From NCBI GenBank assembly GCA_918026815.1, contig CAKJVC010000068.1:1302001-1366000 (forward strand): 64,000 nucleotides of DNA, read 5' to 3'. The stretch comes from Chalara sp. BL73 (taxonomy: Eukaryota; Ascomycota; Leotiomycetes; Helotiales). Position numbers and translations under genes: made by a program. Shown in pieces: positions 13,301-25,065 of the stretch; the first letter of the stretch is position 1; the number at the start of each line of letters is the position of its first letter. The notes under the pieces were generated by a model, which made no database searches, was not told the DNA's origin, and worked only from the letters and a program-made list of their open reading frames with translations.

Positions 13301-14408
13301 ACCATCTCGAGGGGGGACTACGAGGTTTATGTAGCATGTCGGGGCCAATTGAGGAAATTTGAGCATTACTCATTTGCTCAGATCGGCGTCAGTGTGTTCA
13401 GTCCAAGAATGGAATGAATTGCCAGGCCTGCCAGCCCAAAAAAAAATGAAACACGCGTGGGCCCCATGTCCGAAGGTTCAAGGGGGGTGGACGCACCAAC
13501 CCAGCTTTCTGGTGCGATTTCATCGCGGTGGACCGCCGCCAGGTACGAAGCAAGGGAAAATGTCAGGCCAGGTCAGAGTTTCCATCCCCTCCCCTAGGCC
13601 GCCAGGGTACAGGGGGCGTGTGATGCTAAATTTACAGTGGGCTCAGCACTCTCGGCAGCGCTGGAGTAATCAGTCCCAGCAATATTGTTACTGTAATAAG
13701 TGAATAACCCACCACTGTACTCACTGTCACTGGGAAAGCGACGCGCTGGCCTCAGGTATCCCAGATCAGCTGGCCTCGGAGCCGCTCAATGTAGTTTAGA
13801 GCCCATGGCCAGTAAACCGTCAGGCTGAACACTCAATGCTGCCAACTCAAAATGAATCAAACAAACAAAAAATAAGTTGCAGGGCATTCTAATCTCTTGA
13901 GTACCCTGTCGTGCGTCGTGCTACTCTTGGATGCACCCTGCGATACCCATCATCACCACCATCATCACCATCATCACCATCTATTCCCACTCACAAAAGG
14001 TTGGTATAGCAAGGTTGCCTGCCAGTTTTTGTCTATCCCGGATGACTTTACGACCGACTAGGCATCTCATGCCAAGCAAATAACTCTGAAATGTGTTTGC
14101 TTAAAAATATACACTAATGTCTTAATTTGAGCTTGTTTATGTGTATATTCGCCTTAGACCTAAGCATGTATCATCGGAATTAAGGTTTCTTTTTTTCCTT
14201 GCTTACGCGCACCCACCAGCTAAGCTTCTGACTGTACACTCTCACATCACTTGACGGGTGTAGAAGTTGATGTGATGATAGGATCACGCTTGTAATGGTC
14301 ACACACCGAGCTTTCCGAGGAAGAAATGGATATCGTTCCATAAACCTGATTGAAAATGTGGTTGGGGGGCCTTGGATGCTGGGGTTTCTACAGTAGGAAT
14401 TTTGTCGC
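10333..14408. other. Gene-poor region with simple repeats
   Basis: No gene is supported across about 4 kb. The region includes a GATGAT run (about 13262-13282) and a CATCAC run (about 13948-13981). A proline-rich minus-strand frame at about 13000-13090 is followed by a second open frame at 12697-12936. These could be remains of one small gene, but I found no splice pair that joins them, so they are not called. Runs such as C8 and T7 near 11605-11630 and mixed base composition suggest ordinary non-coding DNA. Confidence 0.4.
13948..13981. repeat. CATCAC/CATCAT microsatellite
   Basis: Imperfect trinucleotide array made of CAT and CAC units, read directly from the sequence. It lies in non-coding DNA, and a shorter GAT-type array occurs at about 13262-13282. 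It is likely length-variable between strains; no function is implied. Confidence 0.8.
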
Positions 14409-15568
14409 TCACAGCCATGGCCGATCATCCAGTCTTTTCCTTGCATCAAAAGCAGTAACCATAAAATGTTCACATAGCATATGGAACCACAGTGTAGCAC
14501 CTAGGATAATACTGCCGAGTACAAGATATATTACACGAAGTTTCGTTGAAAACTGGCCGAAGAACGCGTAGATTTTCGCATTGACCTTCAAGGGCTCAAT
14601 GCGCAACTGATGCTTCTTTTGTAGCAACACGGGATTCAGATCTTGGCGTGTTGAAAACATGATGCTCTCCAAAGCTGATACGAAGATGTTCCAAGTTGGC
14701 ATGTCAGAGACCTTCTTGATTATGAATCTGGAACCGTATTTCCAAACAAACTCAGGTTTGCGGTCGAGAAGTCAGAGGATGTAGAAACTGTGGCACTGAT
14801 CAATTGAGTTTCTCTCATCAGATCAAGATCCCGGCCTCTCCGCAATGTCTCATCCAAAGGATGCGTTTCTTTTGATCCAGCACAACATAAAAGCCTCTAT
14901 CAATAGTTCTAGAGTCGCAAGCCCGATCGTGTGGTACGGAACCTTGCTTGGTGATACATAATTGTAGATCTGGGCTTGTTCAGGACGCCAGAAGGCTGGA
15001 ATTTTGGCTGTAATCACAAATACTGTAAGTCAGAATCACGCTGCAGCTTTGGCTGCAGTGAATAGTTCGGTTCCAGCTAATCGGAACTCGCATATCAGAG
15101 ATCTAATTGCTTCTTTAGAGCCTTGCAGGATTCTGCAGTTTGCCCGACGGCTGACCAAAGTCTCCCCCGTATATTGGTTTGGGTAGTGTAATCAATCCTG
15201 TCGATGCTCGCAGATGAAAATATGCTCATGCGAGTAAGAGTATCGTCGTCATAGGGAGTTCCCTCCGTGGGAAGTATGCTATAGCCGCTCGAAGTGCCGA
15301 CGAGCCGCGCAAACATGACCTCCGCCCTCACCACGGAAAGATATTAAATGCCCTGAGTTCTGCTTGCCCATACACGTTTATCCTGACCACCAGAGCCTTG
15401 GATACAAGTTGTGGTGTCGTCACCATTCGTATCGTTTGGTAGAGCTACAATACAAAGGTCCGTGTGCCTTTCAAGTCCTTGGCAGGGGAATCGTGGTTTA
15501 TCACCCACGATATACCTGGATGAGTATTTAGGCTCTATTGCTTGTACAAGGGTTCGTAGCGCTAACAA
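14409..15568 (-). pseudogene. Broken membrane-protein-like reading frame
   Basis: Minus-strand segments look protein-like but do not join into an intact gene. From 15568 to 15095 a single frame runs for about 158 codons and is cut by TAA at 15344-15346; both sides share the same frame, so a change from CAA or a similar codon would restore it. Around 14990-14860 a second segment contains a hydrophobic helix (IGLATLELLIEAFMLCWI). From about 14745 to 14409 a third holds another (VIYLVLGSIILGATLWF). Further stops separate the segments, and I could not find a full set of introns to remove them. I do not recognise the family. An intact gene with unusual introns remains possible. Confidence 0.3.
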
Positions 15569-16082
15569 ACATATTCATGTGTTTCGACTGCATTTGCAGA
15601 TTTGTTTGTTTGATGAAATAAAATAAAGCCGACATGCAGTAACAGTCCTAAGTTAGCAATTGTAGCATCTGCTACCAACCGCGTTCCAGAGAAATGATGT
15701 GCGCTTTGAATTCGGCGAAGCCGACTTCAGCTGTGGAGGAAGCGAAGGTGGAAATCAATCTAAGTTACGTGTCTAGAAACGCAAGCAAATGTTTCGTTTG
15801 CGTTGCTTGCACATAGCGCACCGTCATGGGCGGAAAGTCGTCACCCTTTTTCTCACGCTAAACGCACAAAATGAAAGACGTGGCTAGATGATATTCAAAA
15901 TCACCCGTACCCATATGCCGACTTCTTCACATCTTCAACCCGAAACCATGCTTCAAGCTTGCCACTCATTAGCCTCCGAATTGACTTTAGCCGCCCCCTT
16001 TTTCATCGCTTCGGCCCCTTGCAGCATCCACAGCTTCTAGAAAACGCACAGAAAAACTTCTCTCGCTTCGCACATACCACAT

Positions 16083-16400
16083 CTACAGCGTAGTCCGCTG
16101 CACACCAAGCCTATGCAAATCTCCCCCTTTTCCCCTTACAGTACCTCCTGAGGCTCCGCACAATTGAACTGAGACTTGAGGTAATAACAAGATGTGGCAA
16201 AATGCGTGCTCCAGCTTGAAAACGTAGGCAAAACCAGCGTGAGGGAGTCGTTGTCTTTGGGTTAATGATGAATTTGAAACATGTATCAGAGAGATAACGA
16301 TCACCTTTCTGACAATTCCTCCGTTTGCACCAGAGAATTCGCTCAGATCTCCCTTCATAAAACCCTTCGGCAAATCTTCGTCTGATATTGATTCATGCAT
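16083..16400 (-). CDS. Possible small protein, unknown
   Basis: A 105-codon minus-strand frame starts MHESISDEDLPKGF and has a plausible acidic N-terminus. A possible intron (GTGATC donor after VRK, acceptor near a CCAAAG) would switch the C-terminal half into another frame, so the end is uncertain. No family is recognised. The surrounding DNA is gene-poor, and the only support is length and amino-acid composition, so this is a tentative entry. Confidence 0.25.
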   Translation of the reverse strand: MHESISDEDLPKGFMKGDLSEFSGANGGIVRKVIVISLIHVSNSSLTQRQRLPHAGFAYVFKLEHAFCHILLLPQVSVQLCGASGGTVRGKGGDLHRLGVQRTTL

Positions 16401-17836
16401 GGTCTCGTACTGTACTTTCTGTCTGGTCTAGTTGTAATCTCGCCTCAACTCTCCACCTACGGAAATTTGACACTACTGACCAGTCCCCTGGGATTCTATT
16501 CTGGAATACGCCTCGTACTGTAAATTACTGTGCATGCTGAGATCAAAGCTCTTGCAGAGTCAAATAAGCGAATCTTCAATGCAAGATGTAAATTCTAAAG
16601 AATAGAAATTTACCTGGCAGTTGTAAACTGGGCAAAATCTCCGCGTCGAAGTCCGTTCTCCTACACCGCTTCCTCCTCCCTTTCCAAGTCCTAGTGCTCG
16701 GAATGTCAACAGTGGGAGTTTAGATGACCTCACACCAGACCGCCCTGGAGGTTCCAGAGTAACATTCTAGTGGATCTTGGCGGTTCGTTGGCCACGTGGA
16801 GAATTTGGAGGTTTGTCAGCCCCTGCGAACGGCTGGCGGTGTATGAGATTCAAACTCAGAACATGCAAATTTGATTACATGGACCCTCAGCGTGTTTATT
16901 TTAGGACGCATTTCGCAAGGCTGCAGGTGGAGTCTATTTGATGACTTTGTTTTTGTTTGCTTGACAAGAAACAATGCTTTGAGCAAAATTGAATTGCTGA
17001 TGACCACGTCTATGCCTAGGCTGCAAACATTCTGTTCAGGGGGAGCAATCTCGAATGCCCCAACTCTAGGTTGCTCTTTGCAAGCGGTGAAAGAGGTGAT
17101 GAGTCAATAATCCTGGAAAGGCACTGAAAGAACCTGGAAAGATTTGCAAAGTGTGACGCGCGTGACAAGGCTGAACAGAAATCTATGTTACAAATCTTGC
17201 TGTTGCTCTGGTACGCTAAGAACATGGCCGATAAGAGGGAAGCGTACTTTTCCAGCCAGCATGCCCGTATCTGTATTAGATCCTAATGGTTAAGACTACA
17301 CGGAGTAGATCGCACCTGATATCAAGTAGTCGAACTGAAGCTATCAACGTAGGATCATCACTGCTGTAATTGTGGATCGATGTAACCACGGCTTTGACGA
17401 GACTCTACCTTCACCGATCGTAGCCGTGCATATCAAACGCAAATTCCAAGATCGTCCTCGTTGTCATCTGGAGTAGAATCGCTACCGCCTCAAAAGCAGA
17501 TAGGTAATAGAGCATGTTAGCCACTAGTATGACAAGCAGTATCTCTTAGTTTTCCTTTTGAAATGATTCTAATTTTGTGGCCGGCATAGACTTTACAGAG
17601 CGACCATGTTTACCTCAAGCCCAGTCCTGTGGGGTGCATATCAGAGATCTGAAATGTGTTGTCAATCCAGCATCCTCACTAACCATGCGTGATCTTGCAT
17701 GTACTAAAAGATCTTCAAAAGTGAAACTCATTCGCTCAGATCGTCCTTCAAGGCTCGCCTAACAGGCAGATGAGGCCACCAGGGTATTTGTGGTTCCAAC
17801 CCATGGTCAACTGATGCGTAACAGGTTGACCGCAAT
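16401..17836. other. Intergenic region, no gene seen
   Basis: About 1.4 kb with only short, unconvincing open frames on both strands. It borders the 3' end of the conserved protein gene that follows. No RNA gene or repeat was recognised. Confidence 0.4.
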
Positions 17837-18696
17837 TCATCCCCCTTCTAGTGGAAGCGGGACTTGTGTGCTGGTAATCCAGTCTTCCATCATGGCTTGG
17901 CCGCCTGACACTACCGTCTTTCCTTTCCTATCCTTCCGTTTGATTACAAGGCATAGAACACGACCATAAATTGCAAACCCGTCGTAAGTAGTTTTCATAG
18001 CCATCTTCTTCTTATCCTCAGTTTCTTCGTCTGATATTGCTTCTGCGACTTTCCTCTGCTTAGATGCATGCTCCTCACCGTGACCATCGTCCCCAGAATC
18101 AATTACCGTAGTTCTCGGGCGCTTTGACCTTCGTGGCCCTTCATCATCGCTCACAAAAAGAGCACTTGTATCTGATGAAGTCTCCTCTATCGCGGGCAGG
18201 TCTTGCAAAACTAGGCAAACACCCTCACCTTCCTCTCTCCTGATCACGGGTGCATCGTCAATGTCAATCGCCGTGTCTTTCGTATCACCTGTGAGCTTAG
18301 AAGAATTGGATTGGATGGGTTTCTTGTTAGGATCAAGGAGATGTTTCTGCTTCGTGAGAAGCGAATGTCGTGTGCTTGTTTCTGTGAGGAATATCGAGAC
18401 TTCAAAATCATCTAGAAACATTAGTTGCTAGTTAATTAAAAACATTAACTTTACCTACCTTCCACTACGACATCTTTCAGCCCTTTCTTTTTGCTCCCTC
18501 CTTTCCCTTTTTGACGCTCATTCTCCTCGCGAAGTTTAGGGAGAACTAATGGCCGTACACTCTCAATGACGCGTGGCAGAACTGGGCTCCTCGAATTCAA
18601 CAACCAGCTCTCTGCCAATGCTGGGTTATCGAGATAAATGCGACATTCCAAAATAGAGTACTTGGTTATGCGCAAGTATCGTCGGATAGGAGCCAT
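17837..18696 (-). CDS. Conserved fungal protein of unknown function
   Basis: Two exons (18696-18459, 18411-17837) encode 270 residues; the 47-bp intron has a GTAGGT donor and joins VVVE to DDFEVSIFL. The start MAPIRRYLRITKYSILEC was preferred over an upstream in-frame ATG because the upstream residues look non-coding. The N-terminal 75 residues form a basic, probably folded segment ending in a Lys-rich stretch. The middle is acidic and Ser/Asp-rich, with a hydrophobic-acidic patch (TAIDIDD) that resembles a SUMO-interacting motif. A basic KRPR sequence could be a nuclear signal. I recall related uncharacterised proteins in filamentous fungi but cannot name a function. Nuclear location is an inference from composition only. 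Confidence 0.7.
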
Positions 18697-19268
18697 AATT
18701 GAATGTTGCCTCAGTTGTTGTTTGCATTGCCTATCTTGTAGAAGAGTTGACATTTCCCGATTTTTGGCAGCCTCGCAAGGCTGAAATCTCAGGCTTTCAT
18801 TGGCATCATAAACATGCATGGAGTGATAAACTATCACGACAAGATCACTACCAAGCATCATTTGTCTAAGTGCAGGGCCACAAGTTAGTTGCAGGATACA
18901 TTGTCATTGTGTCGCAGGCTCTTGTAGAAGTCTCTTCCCTAAAAGTTCATCCGCTTAGCTGGGAAGCTCGAAAACAATACTATACCCCCACTTCCACTTC
19001 ATAGATCGTTTGCTTTTATTCATATTACAGAAAGCAAATGCATATGAGCAGTTTCATCCATACCTTGTCTCATGCAAATTTGATTCGAAGTCTAATCCAG
19101 CTTGAGATTACGTTGTGTGACCGAAGCAACTTGCGGCGAATACCGGCTCGGTATTCTCCTAATATTGTCATGTTGGTGAAAACCCATCTCGTCAGCAATC
19201 TTTGCCAGAAAAGTTCTATAAATTAGTCTTTCTAACACTGCTATAATCTTCTTTTCTGGTTATTCGCG
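18697..19268. other. Divergent promoter region
   Basis: The spacer separates the conserved minus-strand gene from the plus-strand NADH dehydrogenase gene and should hold both promoters. Short open frames (such as 19038-19226) are not supported as genes. Confidence 0.4.
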
Positions 19269-21299
19269 ATGACTTCCATAATAACAAGGGCTGGAAACTA
19301 CTCGCATCTGCTTTCGGGTAGTACGGCTCTGTCTCGGGTGCTTCGGAGAAATATTTCAACTAAAGAACTTGACGCAGCCAAGGGAGGTATGCAGATACTT
19401 AAACTATACCTAACTACATCTGACCGAGTACCAGGACGAGAACGAGTGGTGATATTAGGGTCCGGGTAAGCACCCTAATCTTTATTTCTAAGCAGTTCTT
19501 CTGACACCATGGAGATGGGCTGGCTTTGTTTTGTCTAGAGAGCTTGACAAGAAGAAATTTCAACCCATAATTGTATCTCCGCGACCATACTTTGTCTTCA
19601 CACCGCTTCTAGCTTCGACAGCTGTCGGCACCCTTGAATTCAGGAATACTGTCGAGTCTGTTAGAGCTCGGAGTTCAGGTGTGGAGTTCATTCAAGGTTG
19701 GGGCGATGATGTGAACTTTAACGAAAAGAAGTTAAAGATTGAAGAAGCTTCTCTGGCAATCCCGTCTACACCTTCGAGAGGAGCAAACGTAGCGAGTATT
19801 CAGGGTGGGGAAGCAAGCAACAAGGGGAAAGGACGAGTATTCGACTTAAAGTACGACAAGCTGGTGGTTGCTGTAGGTTGTTATAGCCAGACATTCGGAA
19901 CCCCTGGCGTCAAAGATAATGCTCTATTCTTGAAGGACGTGACCGATGCGAGAAAGATAAGAAAGAGGGTACTGGAATGTAAGCTCGGCCAGGTCACCCA
20001 AGTAACGTGCTAATCATAGAAGGCTTTGAAACGGCTGCGTTACCTACAACTTCTGATGCATTGAAGAATCAGCTTCTCAACTTTGCTATTGTAGGCGGTG
20101 GTCGTAAGGACAAATTCATCTCTTATGGAAGCACGCATGCTAATTGGCCCTCCTTAGCGACGGGAGTCGAATATGCTGCCGAACTTCATGGTGAGATTAC
20201 TTCGGAATATACCATAAGGAGTTGGAAAGCTTCTATAATGTAGAATAGTATTGAGCACCGATATACTGACATGCCGATTCCCTAGATTTGATCCATGAGG
20301 ACCTCAGAAAGGTCTACCCTACACTTGTGTCTCATGTCAACATCACTATATATGATGTTGCACAAAAAATCCTGCCCATGTTTGACTCGAAGCTTGCTGA
20401 GTATGCATTGAAGCTTTTCAAACGGGACGGTATTAAAGTCAAGACGCAGCACAATATAGAGAGCTTGCGGCCAGGTCTTCCTGGGAAGTCTCGTGAGCAG
20501 GGTGATGGTGGTGTTTTCACATTAAAAACGAAGCAAGAAGGTGATATTGGCGTTGGAATGGTGGTCTGGTCAACAGGTCAGTATGGTTTGATGAGATCAC
20601 CTCATTCTCAAAGCTGACATATCAGGCCTTATGATGAACCCTTTCATTCAACGCGCCCTTGACGATGTGCACAAATTCCCTACGGCAAGCGTCTCAGTGT
20701 CTAATCTCGCAAAGATCCCCGCAGCCGATGAGAAATGGGCAATAAAGCGATTTTCCAATGGAGGCTTGCTTGTAGATGACCATTTCCGTGTGAAGCTCAT
20801 TCCAAGGACTTCCGATGCCACCAAAACAAAAGACCCCGATCCCCCTGAGGCAACAATGCAGGATGTTTTTGCTATAGGCGACGTTTCAGTAATGGAGAAG
20901 GACAGACTGCCTGCTACTGCCCAAGTAGCCAACCAGGAGGCCAAATGGCTTGCGAAAAATCTGAATACAGGTTTTGTGGAAGGCAAGGAGGGCTTCAACT
21001 TCAAAAACCTAGGTGTCATGACATATCTAGGGAATATGAAAGCGATCATGCAGACTGGTGGGCACAACGAAATCAAGGGGCAAGTTATGTTTTGATTATA
21101 CTTTCTTGCTCTAATAGGATTATAGGCGATTCGCATGGCTGATATGGAGAGGAGCATACTTGACGCAGACGGTTAGTTGGAGGAATAAAATACTGATCCC
21201 AATCTACTGGTAAGTAAAATGGTGCCTGTGCAAATCAGCCATGCTGACCTCTTTAGGTCCATTAATTGGGTGTTTGGGCGGGATATCTCGAGATTCTGA
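19269..21299 (+). CDS. Type II (alternative) NADH:ubiquinone oxidoreductase
   Basis: Eight exons (19269-19465, 19515-19978, 20023-20103, 20158-20190, 20286-20576, 20626-21079, 21126-21209, 21257-21299) encode 548 residues. It is a single-polypeptide, rotenone-insensitive NADH dehydrogenase of the inner mitochondrial membrane that passes electrons to ubiquinone without pumping protons. Two dinucleotide folds are visible: GSGWAG at about 64-69 for FAD and GGGPTG at about 245-250 for NADH. FAIGDVSV marks the second FAD contact. The C-terminus (WRNKILIPIYWSINWVFGRD) fits the membrane-binding end of NDH-2. The basic N-terminus suggests a mitochondrial presequence. No EF-hand insertion is seen. The sixth intron (21080-21125) must use a GC donor (GCAAGT), since no GT site keeps the frame. 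Internal or external facing cannot be decided. Confidence 0.9.
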
Positions 21300-21730
21300 C
21301 AAAGCTTGCTGGAAGTGGTTGGAATTGGCAATGAGTGTTAATTTGTGTAAGAAGCCGGATTAAACTGGCTTATATGAGTTATAGAACGGCGGCGCGATAC
21401 TTTATGCATCATTTAGATTTACCATATAATCACGGTGTTTTCGGGCTCATGGATGTCGAGAGCAGCTACCATTTGCTCGCCAATACTAATCGCTAGTCCA
21501 CATAATTGGTATGGTGCAAACATGAATTCTCAAGAAGCATGTAAAACTTCTATGTGTGACCCTTATTTAAAAACCTTCATATCTCTTTTCTACTACACAG
21601 AAAGCTGATTGCCAAGGAAATTTGCTGCCAAGAGAAAAGAAAAGGCGTCATCATTTTGCCATGTCCAAGTGATTAAACCTTCATCACACTGCGCCAGATT
21701 CCAACACCAGCACAAGATTTCCTTAATTCA
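21300..21730. other. Intergenic region before the transporter gene
   Basis: About 430 bp between two genes on the same strand, presumably holding the first gene's 3' end and the promoter of the transporter. Nothing else is recognised. Confidence 0.4.
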
Positions 21731-23418
21731 ATGCGTACTTCAACCCTCGATGCGCGACTCTGGGAAGTCTTCCAGCATGGATGGCACCTCGGCTTCACCG
21801 CATTTGGAGGTCCTCCCGTCCACTTCAAGATTGTAAGTACATTTGCATCAACACCATCTACCAGTTATGAAAACTGACAAACTCGATCACAGCTCTACGA
21901 CAAATATGTGACAAAGCTAGGGTGGGTTGATGAACAAATGGTCAGCCTTTTCTAACATCTTGCAAAGACTGCCAAGTAGATGCTGAAGTGCTAAGCAGTA
22001 CCAAGAACTTTTTTCTGTAAGCCAGGCAATATCAGGGCCAGCGAGCACCAAAATGTTCTATTGCTTGAACTTGCTCCACGGTGGGTTCTTGCCTGCCGTT
22101 CTGGGACAATTACTTTGGAGGTATGCTGATTTCCTTTCGAATATCGTCAAAACATGAGCCTCTAATGCCCGCAAAGTCTACCTGGAGCACTAGGGATGTA
22201 TGGACTTGCTCTTGGGGTGTCAAATAGTCAGTTAAGACTCGTATTCCCGATAATTTCATGTCGATCCATCACTGACTTCTGATTTGAAAAGTTGGCCAAG
22301 TGCTTCCGCGTATCGTGTATGCACTCCTCTCTGGGCTGAATGCTGCAACAGTTGGTATCATTGCACTCGCTGCGGTCCAACTTGCTCAGAAGGCAATCAC
22401 GGATGATATCTCAAGAATTTTAGTATTTCTCGGAGCTGCGGCAGGGCTTATGTACAATGCCCTGTGGTACTTCCCTCTTTTGATGTTTCTAGCCGGCTGT
22501 GTTTCCATCTTGCACGATTCGCATCTCTTCCATTCTCACGTAAGAAGATTAGCGAGGCTCTTCGGAAGGCTAACAAGCGCTGGTATTCAGTCAGTTGATG
22601 AAGCTCGTAGAAGTGGCAATCCCGGTACTCAGGATGCAACTTCAGGCGTACCAACTACTTCCTCAATCACACCAATGCAGGAGGATCAGGATATTTCAGA
22701 TGACAATCAAGAGCCTCGCATAGTTCCCTCTGCTCGAATAATCAAAGTCTCTTGGCAAATTGGAACAACAATTCTAATTTTGTTTGCCAGTTCCTTCATC
22801 GCTGTCATGATCCTTCGCGGAGTATTGCGCGCTCCACCCATACTATTCAGTTTATTCTCCAACATGTTCCTAGCGGGTACTATCATCTTTGGCGGTGGAC
22901 CTGTAGTCATCCCGCTACTTCGTGAGTACGTCGTATCTGAAGGCTGGGTCTCTCCTCGAGATTTTTTACTTGGCCTTGCCATGATCCAGTCCTTCCCTGG
23001 TCCCAACTTCAACTTTGCCGTCTATCTTGGAGGGCTTACCGCTGTATATGGCAAGAGCAATGCCGCCTCTGGCGCAATACTTGCATACCTTGGGATTTTT
23101 CTTCCAGGACTGATTCTGTGTCATGGTATCATGGGTGTCTGGAGTGCCATAAGGGGAAACAGATGGGTCAAAAGTGGCCTTAGAGGGGTTAACGCAGCAG
23201 CTGTTGGGTTGATATACACCGCAGTGTATAGGCTTTGGCAAATCGGGTTTATCGATGAAGGGTTCCAGACTGGTAAAAGCTTAGGGGATGATCCGTGGTT
23301 TGTTGTGATCGGTACAACAAGTTATGTTGGTGGCATGTGGTTCAGGTTACACCCTCCACTCGCCATTGTTCTTGGGGCCGTGATGGGATTGGTGAGATAT
23401 GCTGTCAACATCGCATAA
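21731..23418 (+). CDS. Chromate ion transporter (CHR) family membrane protein
   Basis: Five exons (21731-21832, 21893-21940, 21999-22120, 22177-22226, 22292-23418) encode 482 residues. The two homologous CHR halves are both present. The first has FTAFGGPPVHFK at about residues 22-33 and the QAISGPAST loop. The second has IFGGGPVVIPLL near 305-315 and the QSFPGPNFNFAVYLGG loop. Each is followed by several hydrophobic helices. A hydrophilic linker of about 80 residues, rich in Ser, Thr and Asp, separates the halves and is likely cytosolic. In bacteria such proteins export chromate; fungal members are annotated by homology, and sulphate or another oxyanion could be the natural substrate. All four introns are 56-65 bp and needed to reach the N-terminal half. 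Confidence 0.88.
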
Positions 23419-23918
23419 TTCAATGGGTATTCAATTGGCTTCAATGAATGAGCAAGGGATCATTATATTCTTTTGCCTTAGTAGAAGTAATGGTAGCACT
23501 GCCAAGTCTCGTTAAAGCACTCCAATAGATCTCTCCCCCTATTTCTATAAGTATCTCCAAGCTGTTTTCTAGACTTGCAAAACCAGGATGGATTGGGTAA
23601 TCGCAGTTATTGTGTCAGTTATGGGAGAATACAACCATTCGTTGAATAGACTCTTCATATATGACTTAGGGAGAGTATACATGACTCTATGTTTCTCTCT
23701 GTGTCTATATCATTCAAATTGCGGACGTCTGTATACATTTAGGACACATGAAAACAATGAAATGAGTGGTCAAGCGCCTATGCCTGTTTTTACAGCCATG
23801 TGTTCGATCTTTTGACCACCTAGTTTCTTTCCTGCCAAACGGAACACACACAATTTCATCAGATCGAGCTTTCCTAATTTATTCTAAAGCTATTCTTTGG
23901 ATAACAAACATCAGCAAA
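23419..23918. other. Intergenic region
   Basis: A 500-bp spacer between two same-strand genes. It contains a T-rich stretch and short open frames, one of which (23766 onward) merely reads into the true start of the next gene. No separate feature is supported. Confidence 0.4.
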
Positions 23919-24829
23919 ATGCCCCGTTGCTATCAATACTGGACAGTAGAGGAAGACCAGTATTTGCTCGATCACTATAATCCACGCCTAGAAGCATGGG
24001 AACGCGCAGATCCTAAGCCAACTCTCACATGGACTACCTTGGACAAAGAAGCTTCGCAATTCCTCCAAACAAAAGGCTACACAAGAGACGCTATTAGCTG
24101 CAGCAATAGGTTTAAAAAGCTTCAAGATCTGAATAGTAGAGAGGGTGAAAATGAAGAAACGGAAGTTCAAGAACCTACACTACCGCCACCACCACAAGCA
24201 TGGAGTAAGGAAGAGGACATTTGCTTTGGCCTTTTGGTGAAAGGCCAAAGGCTCATGAAGCCGCACCAATCGGACGAGCAATACTGGACTACGGTAACAG
24301 AAAAACATCTTAGGGACAACAAGTACAAACGTAGTTGGGAGGAGTGCAAGGCACGATGGGAGACGACTGATTGGGGGCTGAATCGTTGGAATTATGATAT
24401 TCGCGAAGGCGTCCTGGGTCTTGGTGAGCGAATGTTTCTTTGTCTTTTGAACAGGCGTTTTAGTGTATCCCGAATCGGGAGACGGATTATTTAAATCCTT
24501 CATCTTGCGGAATTAATGAAATCTTAGATCTGCTTGGATCCTTACACGAACTCCATGAGGATGCTATCAATGAAAGAATCTACCTGACCAAAGAACTCGA
24601 TATAGTCCGGGATCGCATTGAGAAGGTGAAGGAACATGACCTCGGAGGACGTGGACAAGCCAAATTTCGAGTAATTATGGAACGCAATGATGGCCTGGAA
24701 CAACTCTACCAGGAAAATGAGCAACGGTGAACTTTTCTATGTACCTCCTCAGAAAATCTACTAACGTGCTGAATTAGGAAAGCTCAATACAAGAGTAGAA
24801 TTGACTCTCTCGGCAATACACAGTCATGA
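23919..24829 (+). CDS. Myb/SANT-like DNA-binding protein
   Basis: Three exons (23919-24423, 24528-24726, 24778-24829) encode 251 residues. Residues 6-70 resemble a Myb/SANT repeat (WTVEEDQYLLDHY, later a Trp and SNRFKKLQ). A second repeat begins at about residue 90 (AWSKEEDICFGLLVKG) and ends in EECKARWE. A short proline stretch lies between them. The C-terminal third is strongly helical and charged, a likely coiled coil (ERIYLTKELDIVRDRIEKVK). The first intron acceptor was chosen because it alone opens this coiled-coil frame with the right phase; another acceptor 60-70 bp earlier would stop soon after. Probable nuclear transcription or chromatin factor; no target is known. Confidence 0.65.
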
Positions 24830-25065
24830 GTTTCCAAAGGCTTTATCATTCATGCTGTAACATTAGCGGGCTAGAGTATAAGGAACATGCAATCATAAAC
24901 TACAAGAGGCAGAAATGAAAACTAAAGCGTGCCGTCACGAAAGTACAGCGTCAAGTATAGACATATAATGATTGCATGTCTAACTGAAGCTTGTTTCAGT
25001 GCCTCCAATTACTCATACACCAAGCAGTCCTTGCTTTTCCTACATTCCTTGATAATACAAATGAA

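Noticed and set aside
12697..13305. Two proline-rich minus-strand frames that might form one gene
   Set aside because: No intron with usable donor and acceptor joins them in phase.
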